Assembly: GCA_030386875.1 (NCBI GenBank)
Contig: CM059576.1
Coordinates: 65,905,581 to 65,969,580 of the forward strand
Source of the DNA: Morinoia aosen
Lineage: Eukaryota > Arthropoda > Malacostraca > Amphipoda > Talitridae
Direction of reading: 5' to 3'
DNA length: 64,000 nucleotides
The stretch's first letter is position 1. Every line of letters begins with the position of its first letter. Under the pieces are notes generated by a model, which had not been told where the DNA came from, did not search any database, and saw nothing but the letters and a program-made list of their open reading frames with translations. Positions 34,181 through 44,855 of this stretch are shown here, in pieces. The position numbers were made by a program, and so were the translations under genes.

Positions 34181-34506
34181 AGTACTTTTTTATTTAAACT
34201 TTATTCAATGTATTGATATGTTACTCTTTTAGGTTTTTGTTTGTTCGGTTTTTTGGAAAGTGCAAAATAAGGAAGAATTTCAATATTGTTTTAAAATGTT
34301 TTCCAACGAAAAATTAGTTTTTCTATCCGTTTCAGTTAATCGATCAATGTAAAGTTGTTATTAAATAATTTTCAAAGAATATAAATCATTCGAAAATGAA
34401 ATAAAATTTACAGCATTGTGAAAAAATGAAAATTAAAATATGTAAATTTAAACCGGAAATATAATCAATTAAAACTCAGTGATATTTTTTTATGACACCC
34501 GGTATA

Positions 34507-35190
34507 ATGACTAAAAGTAGTGCGTCAGCAGTATGGGATTACTTTTCCACATCGGTGAAGAGTTGAGAAATTGAAGTGTGCACCATTTGTGAAGCAAATA
34601 TACGACAAGGAGCGGCTAGTGCATCTTAGAAAACTTTCTCAACCGAATATTTATGGGGCCATCTAAAATCGACACAAAATGATCAATTCCTGGAAGCTGA
34701 AGGAAAACCGAACAACGAAAAAAAATTGAAAAATAGAAACAAAACGAACAAGAAGAAAAACTAAATGTCCATGTATTGAAAACAAACAAAGACAGTTAAG
34801 GCTGCAGCAGTGACAAAACTGCCGATTGTAGCAAGTCGTCTTCGTCTGCTGGCAAACAGCTGACTTTAAAAGAAACATTTACTCAATCTAAAAACTTGGA
34901 GCCAAATAATACTGACCAAATACATAAAGAGAAATTGTTAGTTTACTGGCTTTGTGACGCGCTCAATCCTTACGACCCTACAGAAAAGGAAACTTTTTTA
35001 TTTTGTAAGGTTTTTGAATAAGAAGTTTCACGTTTCATCAGAGAAGGTAATTACAACAAGACTAATTCCGGCCCTCAGTGTCCAAGTTCAGTTTGCTATT
35101 TCAGAGGAAATACAAAAGTAAATTAACGAAAATAGCGTCTTCTCAATAACTGCTGATATTAGGACCTTTCCTTCCAAGTCGAGATTCTTT
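34507..35190 (+). pseudogene. hAT transposase with BED zinc finger, N-terminal part
   Basis: ATG at 34507 begins MTKSSASAVWDYFS, the start of a BED finger. CTICEANIRQG and LWGHLKS follow in the same frame, interrupted by stops at about 34564 and 34627. Further on, KLLVYWLCDALNPYD and KEKETF-like segments (about 34935-35010) and FSITADIRT (about 35140-35170) match the hAT segment leading to the first catalytic Asp. The rest of the catalytic domain and the dimerisation region are missing. Confidence 0.8.
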
Positions 35191-35389
35191 CATGTCAATA
35201 ACTGCACACTGGATTATAATTACACTGGATGGTAGCATAGATACTGCTTTTTCTTCTCAGTGACTGCATGTTCTTCAGGATTGCAGTGAAATCGCAAATC
35301 TCTTGAGAAATCGTTTTAAATTTATTTAAACGACACGTTAATTTTTCGCGTGCGGGTAGCCGAGCACAATACGCTTTATTCACTTCAAA

Positions 35390-36720
35390 TTATTAATCCA
35401 AGTCAAGTTCAAACTAATCCAAATCAACTTCTATTTACTCCAAGCCAAGTTCAAATTAATCCAAGTCAAATTCATATCAATCCAAGTCAAGTTCAAATTA
35501 ATCCAAGTCAAGTTCAAATTAATCCAAGTCAAGTTTAAATTAATCCAGCCCCAAATTGAATTAAGAATCGACTTAAGTCCCTCGTTAACTTGAGCGTTTT
35601 TTGTATTAAAAATGTATCTGTTGGATGTGATGAGCAAGAAAAACGTTTTTCCTTTCAGCAAGGAATACATAAAATTTCTGCAGTATTAAAACAAGCTGTC
35701 GTAAAATTTGCTAAGTTTCCAGCATCAGGAGGCAGAGTGTGATTCAGATCTTTGAGCGGAGTAACTGTTAGAAGTCAATTATAAAAACTTCGTATTATAC
35801 TACACATTAAAATTGTTTTATAATTCTAAATTAGTGGCAGTATGCATCCATTCAAATAATTATGTTCAAAGGTACTTTTATGTTACAGATACACATAGTA
35901 TAAAAGATTTATTTACACTCATTTAAAGATTTACATGCCTGAAATTCCACTTTATCACATTTATGGAATCATGTGTGCATGCAATTACAAACGAATGCCT
36001 CTGGACGATGTGTAGATTTAACCTTTAAAAAAAATGAGCAAATGCGATTCACTGAGTACTTATGTACGATACCATTTGATTACAATTTATATGAGTATAT
36101 TACTACACAGGTATAATCCTGCAATAGCAATAAAAATTATGCCATCCCTTCAAATGAATAGGCCTAGGCAAATGTATCATCTCGATCGATGAAAAAATTG
36201 AAACTTGTTTTACAAAAATCGTTTGAACAAGTGAAAACAGACTTCGTTGCTATATTTCTTTTAAAGGTTAAATCTACATATCATCCTAGGGTAATCTTTC
36301 GTAGTTGCATGCAAATATGACTTTATTTATGTGATAAAACGAAATTTTACGCATATAAATCTCTAGATGAGTAATTAAATCTTCGATACTACTTTGTGTA
36401 TGCGCATGTGTAACATAAAATTGCCTTTGAACATAAATATTTGAATGGATGCACACTGCCATTATGTAGAATTGAAAAACTCTAATGTGTAGTTAATACG
36501 AAGTTTTTATCATTGATTTCTATATGTTACTCCGCTCAAAGATCTGAATCACACTCTGCCTCCTGATGCTGGATACTTAGCAAGTTTAATTTGAATTTAA
36601 CTTGCATTAATTTGAACTTGACTCGGATTAATTTGAACTTGACTCGGATTAATTTGAATCTGATTTGGATTAAATTGAACTTATCTTGGATTAAATTGAC
36701 CTTGACTTGGATTAATTTGA
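35390..36720. repeat. Large palindrome flanked by inverted 21-bp minisatellites
   Basis: Arms of about 370-400 bp (about 35690-36060 and 36220-36600) are inverted copies. Shared markers are gaggcagagtgtgattcaga, gtagatttaacctttaaa and gcatgcaa(t/c)tac. Just outside each arm lies a 21-bp minisatellite: aatccaagtcaagttcaaatt, about 7 copies at 35396-35545, and the reverse complement of that unit, about 6 copies at 36596-36720. The whole block sits inside the hAT. Confidence 0.85.
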
Positions 36721-36882
36721 AATGAAAAAGGTGTAGTAAAAACTAAAAACCCCGGCCAAAACCCCGGTTTAGGGCACTATTTTGCCGGGGCCGGGGTCTG
36801 CAAAAATTTTCAGGACTCGCCAGAGCCGGGGTCAGCCAAAATGGCCGGGGTTGGCCGGGGCCGGGGCCCCGGTCGGTCTATA

Positions 36883-36958
36883 GTAATCAACCAATTAGAA
36901 ACACTCCATAGGATAGTTAGCAACCAATAAGAAGCTCTCAAGAGGGGAGTGAACTATG
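36883..36958 (+). repeat. Intronic minisatellite, block 3
   Basis: Two and a half units (gtaatcaaccaattagaaac and gcaaccaataagaagctctc) continue the array directly after the hAT. Confidence 0.75.
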
Positions 36959-38340
36959 ATGAATACAGTGTACTCACCTCGGTAACAAAGTCGTCTAGAC
37001 ATCATTTCACCACACACTTGAGGTTTGGAGCACGGACGAAGGTGAGATTGTGAACTTGTCCCTAGTTTCAAGCATTATTATTATTGTTACTAATACCATC
37101 CATGCTTTTGCTTCTGAAAGTCAACCAGTGTTACCTGTGCCAGCGGAAGTTACTCTTGGTGCAACGGACGAGTGTTGTGAAGTTTCGTTGGTACTGCCAT
37201 CAAGGCCCACGTTTAGCATGAGGTCAAACATTTCTGTTCATTTTCTGCTGTCTTCACTTTTCTCTTCTACCTGCATTTCATTATTCTGTGACACCTTTTT
37301 CCCTTGGGTGTTCTTAATTATTAATGGGTAACCCAGTAATTATTAACTTATCTTAGCTGTCTTTGAGAGGCGATTATCAACTTACCTTTGCTGTCTTCCT
37401 CGAGAGGCGATTATTAACTCACCTTCGCAGTCCCCTTCAAGGCGCGATTATTAACATACCTTTGCTGTCCTCCTCGAGGGGCGATTATTACGATACAGTC
37501 ATCAGATAGGCTGTCCACAATCTAGCTAGTATCAATTACTTCAAGTTAATATTAAGGCCAACGGGATTTTCTCTTCCATGTTCTGTAGCTTCATTTGAGC
37601 CTTTTGCCTTTCTTATCACTAAAAGAGGAGAAACCTTACTCAGGAAAAATTTTTCAGGTGAGTTCTGATGAACCGTTGAATTAAGACAGTTTCTGAATCA
37701 CATTGACTTCATTACTTCACCTCGCTTCTTGTTATCCATTTTTACGATTAAACCTTTTACAGTATAACTTTACCGCAGAGACCCCCTCCCTGTTGATCCT
37801 GCAAATTCTTTCCTTTTGTCTTGTAATGCAAAGCATTTCGCACCAAACGAGCAGCGTTAATAGTGTATGAGTGCTAATCTCAGTTCTTTTATGTATTTCT
37901 TTTCATTTACGTGTTATTCACCTTCATCCAGTTAATGTGACAAATTAATCAGCTTGACTATTTTCTCCTCTTGCAGTAAACCGTAGTACATCTTCCTTTG
38001 CTGAAGAACAGAGTCAAGACGTCTGGAAAACTTCTTTCCAATCCTTGCTGGCTGAAGGAGAGGGGGACGCGAGAGCACTTAGAAGAGAAGCGCTCTCGCC
38101 TTTGGAGTACAACAAGGTTTCCAACGCTGAGGAACTACCGGCATCTCGAGCTACGAGTCTAAACTATAGTTAAAGACTCACTTTGACGAGCATTATCAAC
38201 CACATTGTGTTAGAGACTTGTATCGTACCTGTTCACGATTTTCCTTTTGACTTCGTTCAAGTTTATTTTAGTTTGTTTGTCTGCCCAGTGCATTAAAATT
38301 AAAAACTTAAACCTGCAGCGCGTGTTATTTGCACGCACCA
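36959..38340. mobile_element. Unidentified insertion between minisatellite blocks
   Basis: The minisatellite breaks off near 36958 and resumes at 38341 with ccaattaaaagcattcaag. The 1.4 kb between has a different, pyrimidine-richer composition and no recognised protein. It contains a 37-bp tandem repeat (37340-37491). A stretch beginning tgtactcacc (about 36970) and ending tgcacgca (38337) has LTR-like TG...CA ends, but I found no duplication to prove it. Confidence 0.35.
37340..37491. repeat. 37-bp tandem repeat, about 4 copies
   Basis: Units of the form ttattaacttacctttgctg plus tcctcctcgagaggcga. No coding meaning is apparent. Confidence 0.75.
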
Positions 38341-38402
38341 ATTAAAAGCATTCAAGAAAAGATCAAGCACTCAATACATAGAAGAGTAAGCAACCAATTG
38401 CA
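38341..38402 (+). repeat. Intronic minisatellite, block 4
   Basis: Last units (aattaaaagcattcaagaaa, gagtaagcaaccaattg) run up to within a few bases of the donor of the exon ending at 38407. Confidence 0.7.
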
Positions 38403-38406
38403 GCAC

Positions 38407-38528
38407 CTGGGGTTCCTGATGCCAGTCAATGGGCTCGTCCTTCACAGTAACGGCCTCCAGCTCAGCGTCAGGCACTTCACTTTTGATGTGAATTTCTTTT
38501 AGATTGCTCCCAGAGCTCGGGCTATCAC
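38407..38528 (-). CDS. Zinc-finger gene, internal exon
   Basis: 122 bp between a good acceptor (cttgcag, ending at 38529) and a donor (ccag then gtgctg at 38406). Two leftover bases are followed by exactly 40 open codons, including IHIKSEVPDAELEAVTVKDE, an acidic KxEVP/VKDEP linker of the kind often found before C2H2 arrays in arthropods. It ends in phase 0, which fits the phase-0 start of the finger exon at 22612; its leading 2 bases fit the single leftover base of the exon ending at 42082. The phase agreement on both sides is strong evidence that these exons form one gene. Confidence 0.75.
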
Positions 38529-39224
38529 CTGCAAGTGACACAAGCTCATTGAGAAAATATGCATTTGAGATAACAAATCTTGTAATAGCTCTTTATGTAT
38601 TAAAATACATATATAATTTCATGATTTTGACAATGTTACCAATTTTGTTAGTATTTCAGCACATGAAAACTGGAATGATCTTGTAGGTTATGAAAAGAAA
38701 TGTAGTAATACTTATAACAGAGAACACAATGCAATTCTTTCACCTAAAAGTTAAGACTTCACAAGCTTTGGAGATTAAATGAGCTTAATCATATTTTAGC
38801 TTACACCAGCATATATAAATGACCATAAGAAGCAAGAAATAAAGTCTTCAGAATAAATAGTACTCACATTTCATAATAAACTAGCAAGCCCAATAAAAAT
38901 TTATATTAAAAAATGTACTTCCCACTTCACTATATTTCTGACGGACATCATGAAGTTTGAACTTGAAATAAGGTAAACCAATATTTGAATTATTCATGAG
39001 GCAATTAGAATAGAATGAAATCCAGTGAGTGACATGTTTTCTCAATTATGAACCATTTCTCAACCTTGTAGGAGGAAGTTTCACACTGAAAACAAAGAAC
39101 AAAACTTGACACAACTCCTTCTACCACTGAAGTCCTTATCTTTAACAGAGCAATACCACAGTTTTTTTTGAAAGTTTTCAACTTGGATTATATGAAAATT
39201 TGAGCCTACTCATCCAACTCAGGT
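38529..39224. other. Intron sequence, nothing recognised
   Basis: AT-rich intron of the zinc-finger gene. Confidence 0.4.
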
Positions 39225-39363
39225 GTTGCAAAGATAGGAAGGATGCAGGAGCCATTTAATATGGTGTTGAGAAAATGGGGAATGTATGCAGAAGGTGCAT
39301 AGAAACAGCAAGTCAAGAAAGCAGTTCATGAAACAAGATTAAACTCGTTGCAGAAAGTATTGA
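39225..39363 (+). repeat. Dispersed repeat family, copy 6, left half
   Basis: The first part of the repeat (aggatgcaggagccatttaa onwards) up to the insertion point of PLE2. The right half resumes at 40635. Confidence 0.7.
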
Positions 39364-39410
39364 TAAAAGGGAAAACCAATGTGGCCAAGAATATCATGAC
39401 AAAAACAAAC

Positions 39411-39445
39411 ATTCTGGATTGTAAAAAATAAATCTTCAGTGTTCT
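39411..39445 (-). ncRNA. Hammerhead-like core, PLE2 left arm
   Basis: On the minus strand ctgaaga is followed by a stem region ending aatcc and then agaa, a diverged form of CUGANGA-stem-GAAA. It is the inverted partner of 40516-40550. Confidence 0.4.
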
Positions 39446-40047
39446 GTAAAACAATAAATTTAAGTATTAAAACATTGTAACTTTAAATCTTCTGAATGAC
39501 TTGGATGTAAGACAATGAAATTTAAGACATGATAAAACATAAAGCTATGCAAAATGTCGACAAACAATTGAAAGTTTCACTGCCATATCACATTCATTTA
39601 TTGATGGACGATTTTTTAAAATGTATTTCCACTCTAAAATGGGGAGATTGGACAAATTTAATGTTGAATCCAAAATTTTAAAATTTGTATTTTTAAAATA
39701 TGGTCTTTCTTAAAACAGCATTCTCTTATAGATGAGTTGGATGGTTTGGTCAGGTTACAGCCAGCGCAAAAGGAGATTCCCCTGTGTTGTGCACACCTCA
39801 CAAACAATTGGACGGAAATTTCTCAAAGAATATTTTTACCACTGAATTACGGAAATTTTTGAGTAGAAAGTTCAGTGCAAAGCCAAGAATTCTTACTGTG
39901 CCAAAGCTAAGGTCGTATTTTCAGTTGCCTTTCATAGGATCTCGAACAGAGGAAATGAAAATGGAAGTAGTGTGAACAGTTGAGAGTTTTTTTAACAAAC
40001 AAATCCTTGCTCATATTTTGAAAACAATAGGAAACTTGAATCATATT

Positions 40048-40325
40048 TTAAGCAAAGGGATACTCCGGATGTGAAGCTGCGCACCTCATTTGTATATCAA
40101 TATACGTGTGACCACTGCAAGTGCTCTTACATTGGCAGCACTGGGCTCCAATTGTTTGTGAGGCGTGCACAACACAGGGGAATCTCCTTTTGCACCGGCT
40201 GTAACTTGACCAAACCATCCAACCCATTTTTAAGAGAACATTGTTTTAAGAAATACCATATTTTAAAAATACAAATTTTAAAATTTTGGATTCAACATCA
40301 AATATGTCCGATCTCCGCATTTTAG
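40048..40325 (+). pseudogene. PLE2 GIY-YIG endonuclease
   Basis: Contains VYQYTCDHCKCSYIGSTG then LFVRRAQHRGIS: the GIY-YIG motif with the Cys/His insert typical of Penelope endonucleases and the catalytic Arg helix. The RT before it is broken by a stop (39973-39975). The C-terminal part runs into the right arm. Confidence 0.8.
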
Positions 40326-40515
40326 AATCAATATACATTTTAAAAAACCATCCGTCAATAAATGAATGTGATACGGTGGTGAAACTTCTCATTGTTTGTT
40401 GACATTGTGTTTGGTTTTTGTTTTATCATGTCTTTTAAATTTCATTGTCGTACATCCAATTTATTCAGAAGATTTATAGTTACAATGTTTTAGTACTTCA
40501 ATTTGTATTACAGAA

Positions 40516-40550
40516 CACAGAAGATGGATTTTTTAGAATCCGAAACGTTA
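40516..40550 (+). ncRNA. Hammerhead-like core, PLE2 right arm
   Basis: Plus strand: cagaaga (one base from CUGANGA), a 5-bp stem (ggatt...aatcc), then gaaacg. Together with the left arm this points to an ancestral intact core. Confidence 0.45.
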
Positions 40551-40634
40551 GTTTTTTATGATGATATTCTTAGCCACGTTGGTTTTCTTTTTATCCTGAA
40601 AATGTGATTTACCAGAAATCAATCTATTTCATTT

Positions 40635-40815
40635 AGAAAGTATTGAATAATGAAAAACCAGACAGCAGCAAACCACAAAAAATGGTCAATAATAAAACAA
40701 AAAATGCATTCTATTTAAAAAAAAGGCCTACCCACTTCAACACAGCACTTCACATATTTCCCCTGGGAGTGCTTATACCCATAGACACAATAATTGTTGT
40801 CCCGTTAGGGGGTGA
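40635..40815 (+). repeat. Dispersed repeat family, copy 6, right half
   Basis: Continues the copy interrupted by PLE2, through cagacagcagcaaaccacaa to the ggggtgatgg end. Confidence 0.7.
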
Positions 40816-42081
40816 TGGTTTTTAAATACTCAAAATTACACTCATAGCCATGGTTCAGCAGACAGGAAGAATAGAAGTGTGATAAGGTTTACTCTGAGAG
40901 TAATTCTTATAAAAATCCATGGTGTGAATGCTAAGGTGGCAGACACTCATAACTGTGTCATGTAAAGGAATAATAAATGTGGGACTCCAATGATCTACTC
41001 CAAACAGTGATTTACATGCAGAATTACACTCCCAAATATTCACAGATCTACAAACATGACTGTGTACACCAAAATGCATGCAAAATGACAGCATAAACCC
41101 AAAAACCAAAGTGGAGGCTAATGTTGAGAACACTAAAACTATTTGTGTCTAGTGTTGCCACATCTCCAGTCACAGCATGGGACTTTCAATTGGGCTATGC
41201 TCCTGATAATGACAAAATGTATGTACCAATTGCATTATGTTCAAACTGCTTCATCTTCTGTATGGCTCAAGAAATTGTATTCAAATCAGAATTGGCTATA
41301 CAGACCATGTAAAATAATAATTGGAGAGAAATATTTTTTGTGTAATTTGGTTTTGATTCTGAACAAAATTTTTGCAAAATAATATTCTATTAGTGTTCAT
41401 GACCTGTCAAGAATGAGGAGATGATATACTTTTCCTACATAAATCTCCCAGATGTAAATGACAAACATCTATATTCATCCTAATAGTACCAGTGATTAAA
41501 ATATTCCTTGTATCACAAATACGGTCAAGTATCCGTAACAGTTGGTAAAACTGAAGCTAAATATTCAACTCAAATTTAATGTCAATAGTAATAGGCAATT
41601 TTGGAACAAGCAATCATTAACTAAATCATACCCTCATCTAGCTTTAACTAACTAATTATGAAAATTGAGTTTGCAACTACTGGTAAGTCGACAGCATTAT
41701 GAAAATCTTATCCGAGGCCACCAGCAGCACACGTTGCAGTCAGAGTGTTAAGAGCATGACAAAGAGATGGACCAACCAAAAAGCAACAACTGTGCATACA
41801 TGTAGAAACTCTGCCAATTTTAATAAAATAGGAGAAATTACAAACTAAAAACATAGAAATTCATTTATTTAAAGAGATACCTGGATCTTTATCACATAAG
41901 GATAATTTAATTTCCTTTGTGACATTTAATGATCTCATAAGCAGCAGGTCTCACCCTCAAACCAGTGGGGAGAGCTTCAATCTTAATACCATTTTAGTTC
42001 ATTTCAACACTATTAAGGCGTAATTTTCTACTTTAAGAACAACTGTCTTTGTCTAACACCCAGACCCCAACTAAGTCTGAC
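40816..42081. other. Intron sequence, nothing recognised
   Basis: AT-rich. Short open frames on both strands near 40855-41380 lack motifs. Confidence 0.4.
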
Positions 42082-42235
42082 CTTGCGTCATGTTCTCCGC
42101 TGCAGCTTCTTGCTTGATGAAATCCTGCCTGCAGCACAGCCTCTCCACTTCAGCATCCGTTAGCTTGTGCACCATAACCACTGCACGCTCCATGCTGGGT
42201 GCTGAGGTACCTGAGCAATGGGATGCTTCTTTGCT
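42082..42235 (-). CDS. Zinc-finger gene, N-terminal coding exon
   Basis: Open from the acceptor gttag (exon from 42235, or from 42233 if the second AG is used) to a donor caag/gtcaga at 42081. A likely initiator ATG at 42193 gives MERAVVMVHKLTDAEVERLC, then an FIKQE segment; the frame is also open for 14 codons upstream of it (SKEASHCSGTSAPS). It ends with one base of the next codon, matching the exon at 38528. The acidic FIKQE/IKSE style agrees with the following exon. Which AG is used decides whether the exon at 44856-44947 is in frame. Confidence 0.7.
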
Positions 42236-43252
42236 CTAACATTTGAGAAAATTGAAGTTATAACTTGAAAAAATTATAAACAAAATGCTGTTCTTCCATC
42301 ATTACAGAAAATAATAAGTGCCCACCCATTTCATTAATGCAAGATAACCATACATCAAGTGGATCGACAATTCAAAATCATTTAATAAAAGAAGAGAGTA
42401 ACATAATTTTTGCCTTGTGTTATAGTATGAACCACTCAAAGATTCTTTAGTGAGAAAAAGTGTGCAGTCAAAATAATTATTTCATTGAAGTGATACCTGT
42501 TTTTTCAATCCTATGGTTTTTCAAATGAAACATGCACTATCGAATTACTTTGTGAGTTAATTCTTTAGTTTTTGCTGTCTGGTTGCTTCATAACAATCAG
42601 CTAGCACAAGATGAGTATATTGATTTTTGGGTCTCAAATAATCAATCAATAATGAATGGTTAACAGAAATTAAAGGTTCATATATCAACATGAACATCAA
42701 GTTGTAGAAATTACTGTCTTCATTAGGGTCTGCCAGTGGTGGGACATCATCAAGTTAGAAGTAAATTAGTTGATGGGCTGACTTCCTCAGAGATGAACTT
42801 CACCTAGATCAAATATTCCTAAATCAAGATTACCTGATTTTTGGCTTTTTTAGGGTTCATTCTTTGACTTCATAACATGAAAAGTATTTTGTATTGCACA
42901 TTGCTCCACTGAAAAACAATGCCAAAAATGTCATTTAATTCATTTACGTTAATACTTTGAAGGATGTTGTAGCACAAATTGATATTTATATTGGTGAATG
43001 TCTTGAGCCTGGTGGTGGTTGTTTTGAAAGCCAAACAGAACAAAATAAAATGTTCAATTTTAGTTTTCTCTATGCAATAAATTTCTTTCAATCTTTTCAT
43101 AACAATTTAAAAATTGGAAGCATTCACAAACTGGCTACACTATTAACAGGCACCTTGTAATCATCAAGGTCAATCCCCTCCACAAAGATAGTCAACTAGC
43201 AGGAATCAGATTCACCCCTATAGTCAAACAACCCACAGATTGAATTATAAAT
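42236..43252. other. Intron sequence, nothing recognised
   Basis: AT-rich. No supportable gene, terminal repeat or domain. Confidence 0.4.
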
Positions 43253-43705
43253 TAGTTGAAGCCTCCCTAACCCCAACAAATGAAAGCCAAAAGGAGAAAT
43301 GAAGAAAACCCTGCTTAGTAAAGAGTTAAAGTATTATACTAGATGTTAGTTTAAGCCTTCCTTTGCCCAACAGAGGTGTTCTAATAGGAAGAAAGTTGGT
43401 GGCACCGTTCAGTTTGGAGTTGAGGCAACAAGGAGTCTACACACACGGTCTGCTGTCACACTGATTTCCCTGCATACAAGAACAGCAAGTAAGGAAAAGA
43501 GTTTAAGACACAAAATTAAAGTTGAAGAAGAAAATTATGGATACAGAAAAAAAAGGAGTAACTGAAAAAATATGACCTGTAACAAAATGAATTTATTCTA
43601 TTTTAATAAAAAGAATAGCTTTTTACTTTAAGCCTGGAATCTGAAAATTCATCCAGGGAGTAATAAATACTAGACACAGAAGTTGTATCCTCCACAGAGG
43701 TCAAT
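43253..43705 (+). repeat. Dispersed repeat family, copy 7 (diverged)
   Basis: Recognisable from taagccttcctttgcccaac, gaagaaaattatggatacag and the final atccagggag and tcctccacagagg segments. Confidence 0.5.
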
Positions 43706-44087
43706 AACTTTCAATTGTTTACTCTATTGCATAGACATCTTTTGAGAGTCTGTTCCACAGCAAGGCCCAACAGCACTATGTGGATTTACTCTTGCAGTTT
43801 TATAAGACTTCAAAAATTCCAGACCTAAAGAATTGACACAATTACATGTCCTATTTACCAAACCTGGGTCAATCCAGCAGGCAAAGAACCTCCAGCCATA
43901 CCCATCATGACAATCACAGTCAGGCACTCACAACCACTATCAACTCATCGTTAACTGTTGGTCATCTTCTAATATACTGGTGCAATGCCCTTTCAACTCC
44001 ATTCATCTTGTTTTTGACTAACCTCTAACATTCCTTCTCCTTGCTTCTGACTTCATTGCTTCCTTCACCAGCAATTTCATTTTAATT

Positions 44088-44282
44088 TCCCCATATGGCC
44101 AAACCACTTCAACAAACAGTAGTTCACACTTTTTGCCATCCTTTCCACATTTGTCATACTCCTCAGCTCATTGATTTACCTATCCCACAATGTCACCCAA
44201 GCCATACTCCTCGGACACTCCATCTGGAGTACGTTCAACTGACTCCTATCAGCCACTTTTGAGCTCCAAGTTTCATATCCAT
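44088..44282 (-). pseudogene. LINE fragment, RT C-terminal region
   Basis: A single minus-strand frame of 65 codons with one stop contains GYETWSSKVADRSQLNVLQM, then ELRSMTNVERMAKSV and LKWFGHMG. This Y.(S/C)ETW ... RSM..VT L.D R ... WFGH pattern is the conserved end of many RTE/CR1-type LINE ORFs. Nothing upstream or downstream is recognisable, so only a scrap remains. Confidence 0.65.
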
Positions 44283-44855
44283 CCAGCATATCAGCCTGAC
44301 ACTCTCATACTGTTAGAACACTTAAATGCCTTCCTTCTCAATACAGAAATGCTAAAGGTTCCAGAAGACCAGTATAGCAGCAACTACAGAGCCAATAATT
44401 TCGGAACACTGACAGCAAGCCTTATGAATGAGCAAAATATAACAGACGATCAAAGAAAACTACAAAATGGTGGTATGGGTAACTTGTTAGCAATCCCAAA
44501 GGCTGCACATGAGAAGACTCAGAAATTTATATCAACAATGGAAATCATCATAGCACAAAATTAAATCAATAAAAAGTAGCAAGTTGAATTATTGATTTTT
44601 GCAAAAATTCAAGATAGCTAAACAAAAAACCTAGGATTCAATTAAAAATCTATAAATAAAATTAAAGAACTGAAAATAACTCAAAGATCTTGAATGATGT
44701 TGCACACGCAATCAAATCTTTAATACAGTTGTCTAAAAATTGAAGACAAGTCAAAACTAAACAAAACTCAAACTATAGAAACAAATGACTAAAAAACCAA
44801 TGAGTCACAGGATTAGAGAGGTATCAAAGAAGTAGAGCAGGCCATGAAGGCTCAC
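44283..44855. other. Intron sequence, nothing recognised
   Basis: One plus-strand frame (44190-44564) overlaps the LINE scrap and has no motif; it is not supported as a gene. Confidence 0.4.

Larger units (their letters stand above)
32312..34502 (+). mobile_element. Tc1/mariner-like element with long inverted repeats, split by a PLE
   Basis: Ends CCGGGTGT and ACACCCGG are flanked by TA on both sides (32310-32311 and 34503-34504), as expected for the IS630-Tc1-mariner group. The inverted repeats are long, about 200 bp. The right one is continuous (about 34300-34502). The left one is cut into 32312-32433 and 33864 to about 33990 by the Penelope-like insertion, and the two halves together match the right repeat. 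The only coding remnant is a transposase-tail-like segment at about 34080-34180. Without the insertion the element is under 800 bp, so it is internally deleted. Confidence 0.75.
32011..36882 (+). mobile_element. hAT-type DNA transposon, 4.9 kb, defective and itself invaded
   Basis: Inverted ends TATAGACCGACCGGGG (from 32011) and CCCCGGTCGGTCTATA (to 36882), followed inward on both sides by repeated ccgggg-rich subterminal motifs. The 8-bp flank gtaatcaa is duplicated (32003-32010 and 36883-36890), the size expected for hAT. Transposase remnants at 34507-35190 have a BED finger. A mariner-like element occupies 32312-34502 and a large palindrome occupies 35390-36720, where the C-terminal half of the transposase would be expected. 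Confidence 0.9.
39364..40634 (+). mobile_element. Penelope-like retroelement 2 (PLE2) with inverted arms
   Basis: Flanked by a 12-bp duplication agaaagtattga (39352-39363 and 40635-40646) in the middle of a dispersed-repeat copy. Arms of about 430 bp (39374-39815 and 40145-40598) are inverted copies of each other. Between them an RT-end fragment (QLPFIGSRTEEM, about 39925) and a GIY-YIG domain read on the plus strand. It is a strongly 5'-truncated element with an inverted terminal copy, as seen in other PLEs. Confidence 0.85.

Noticed and set aside
36959..38340. Calling the unidentified intron insertion a solo LTR
   Set aside because: TG...CA ends can be chosen, but no target duplication agrees with them.
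44190..44564. 124-codon plus-strand frame
   Set aside because: Overlaps a well-recognised LINE scrap on the other strand and has no motif of its own.
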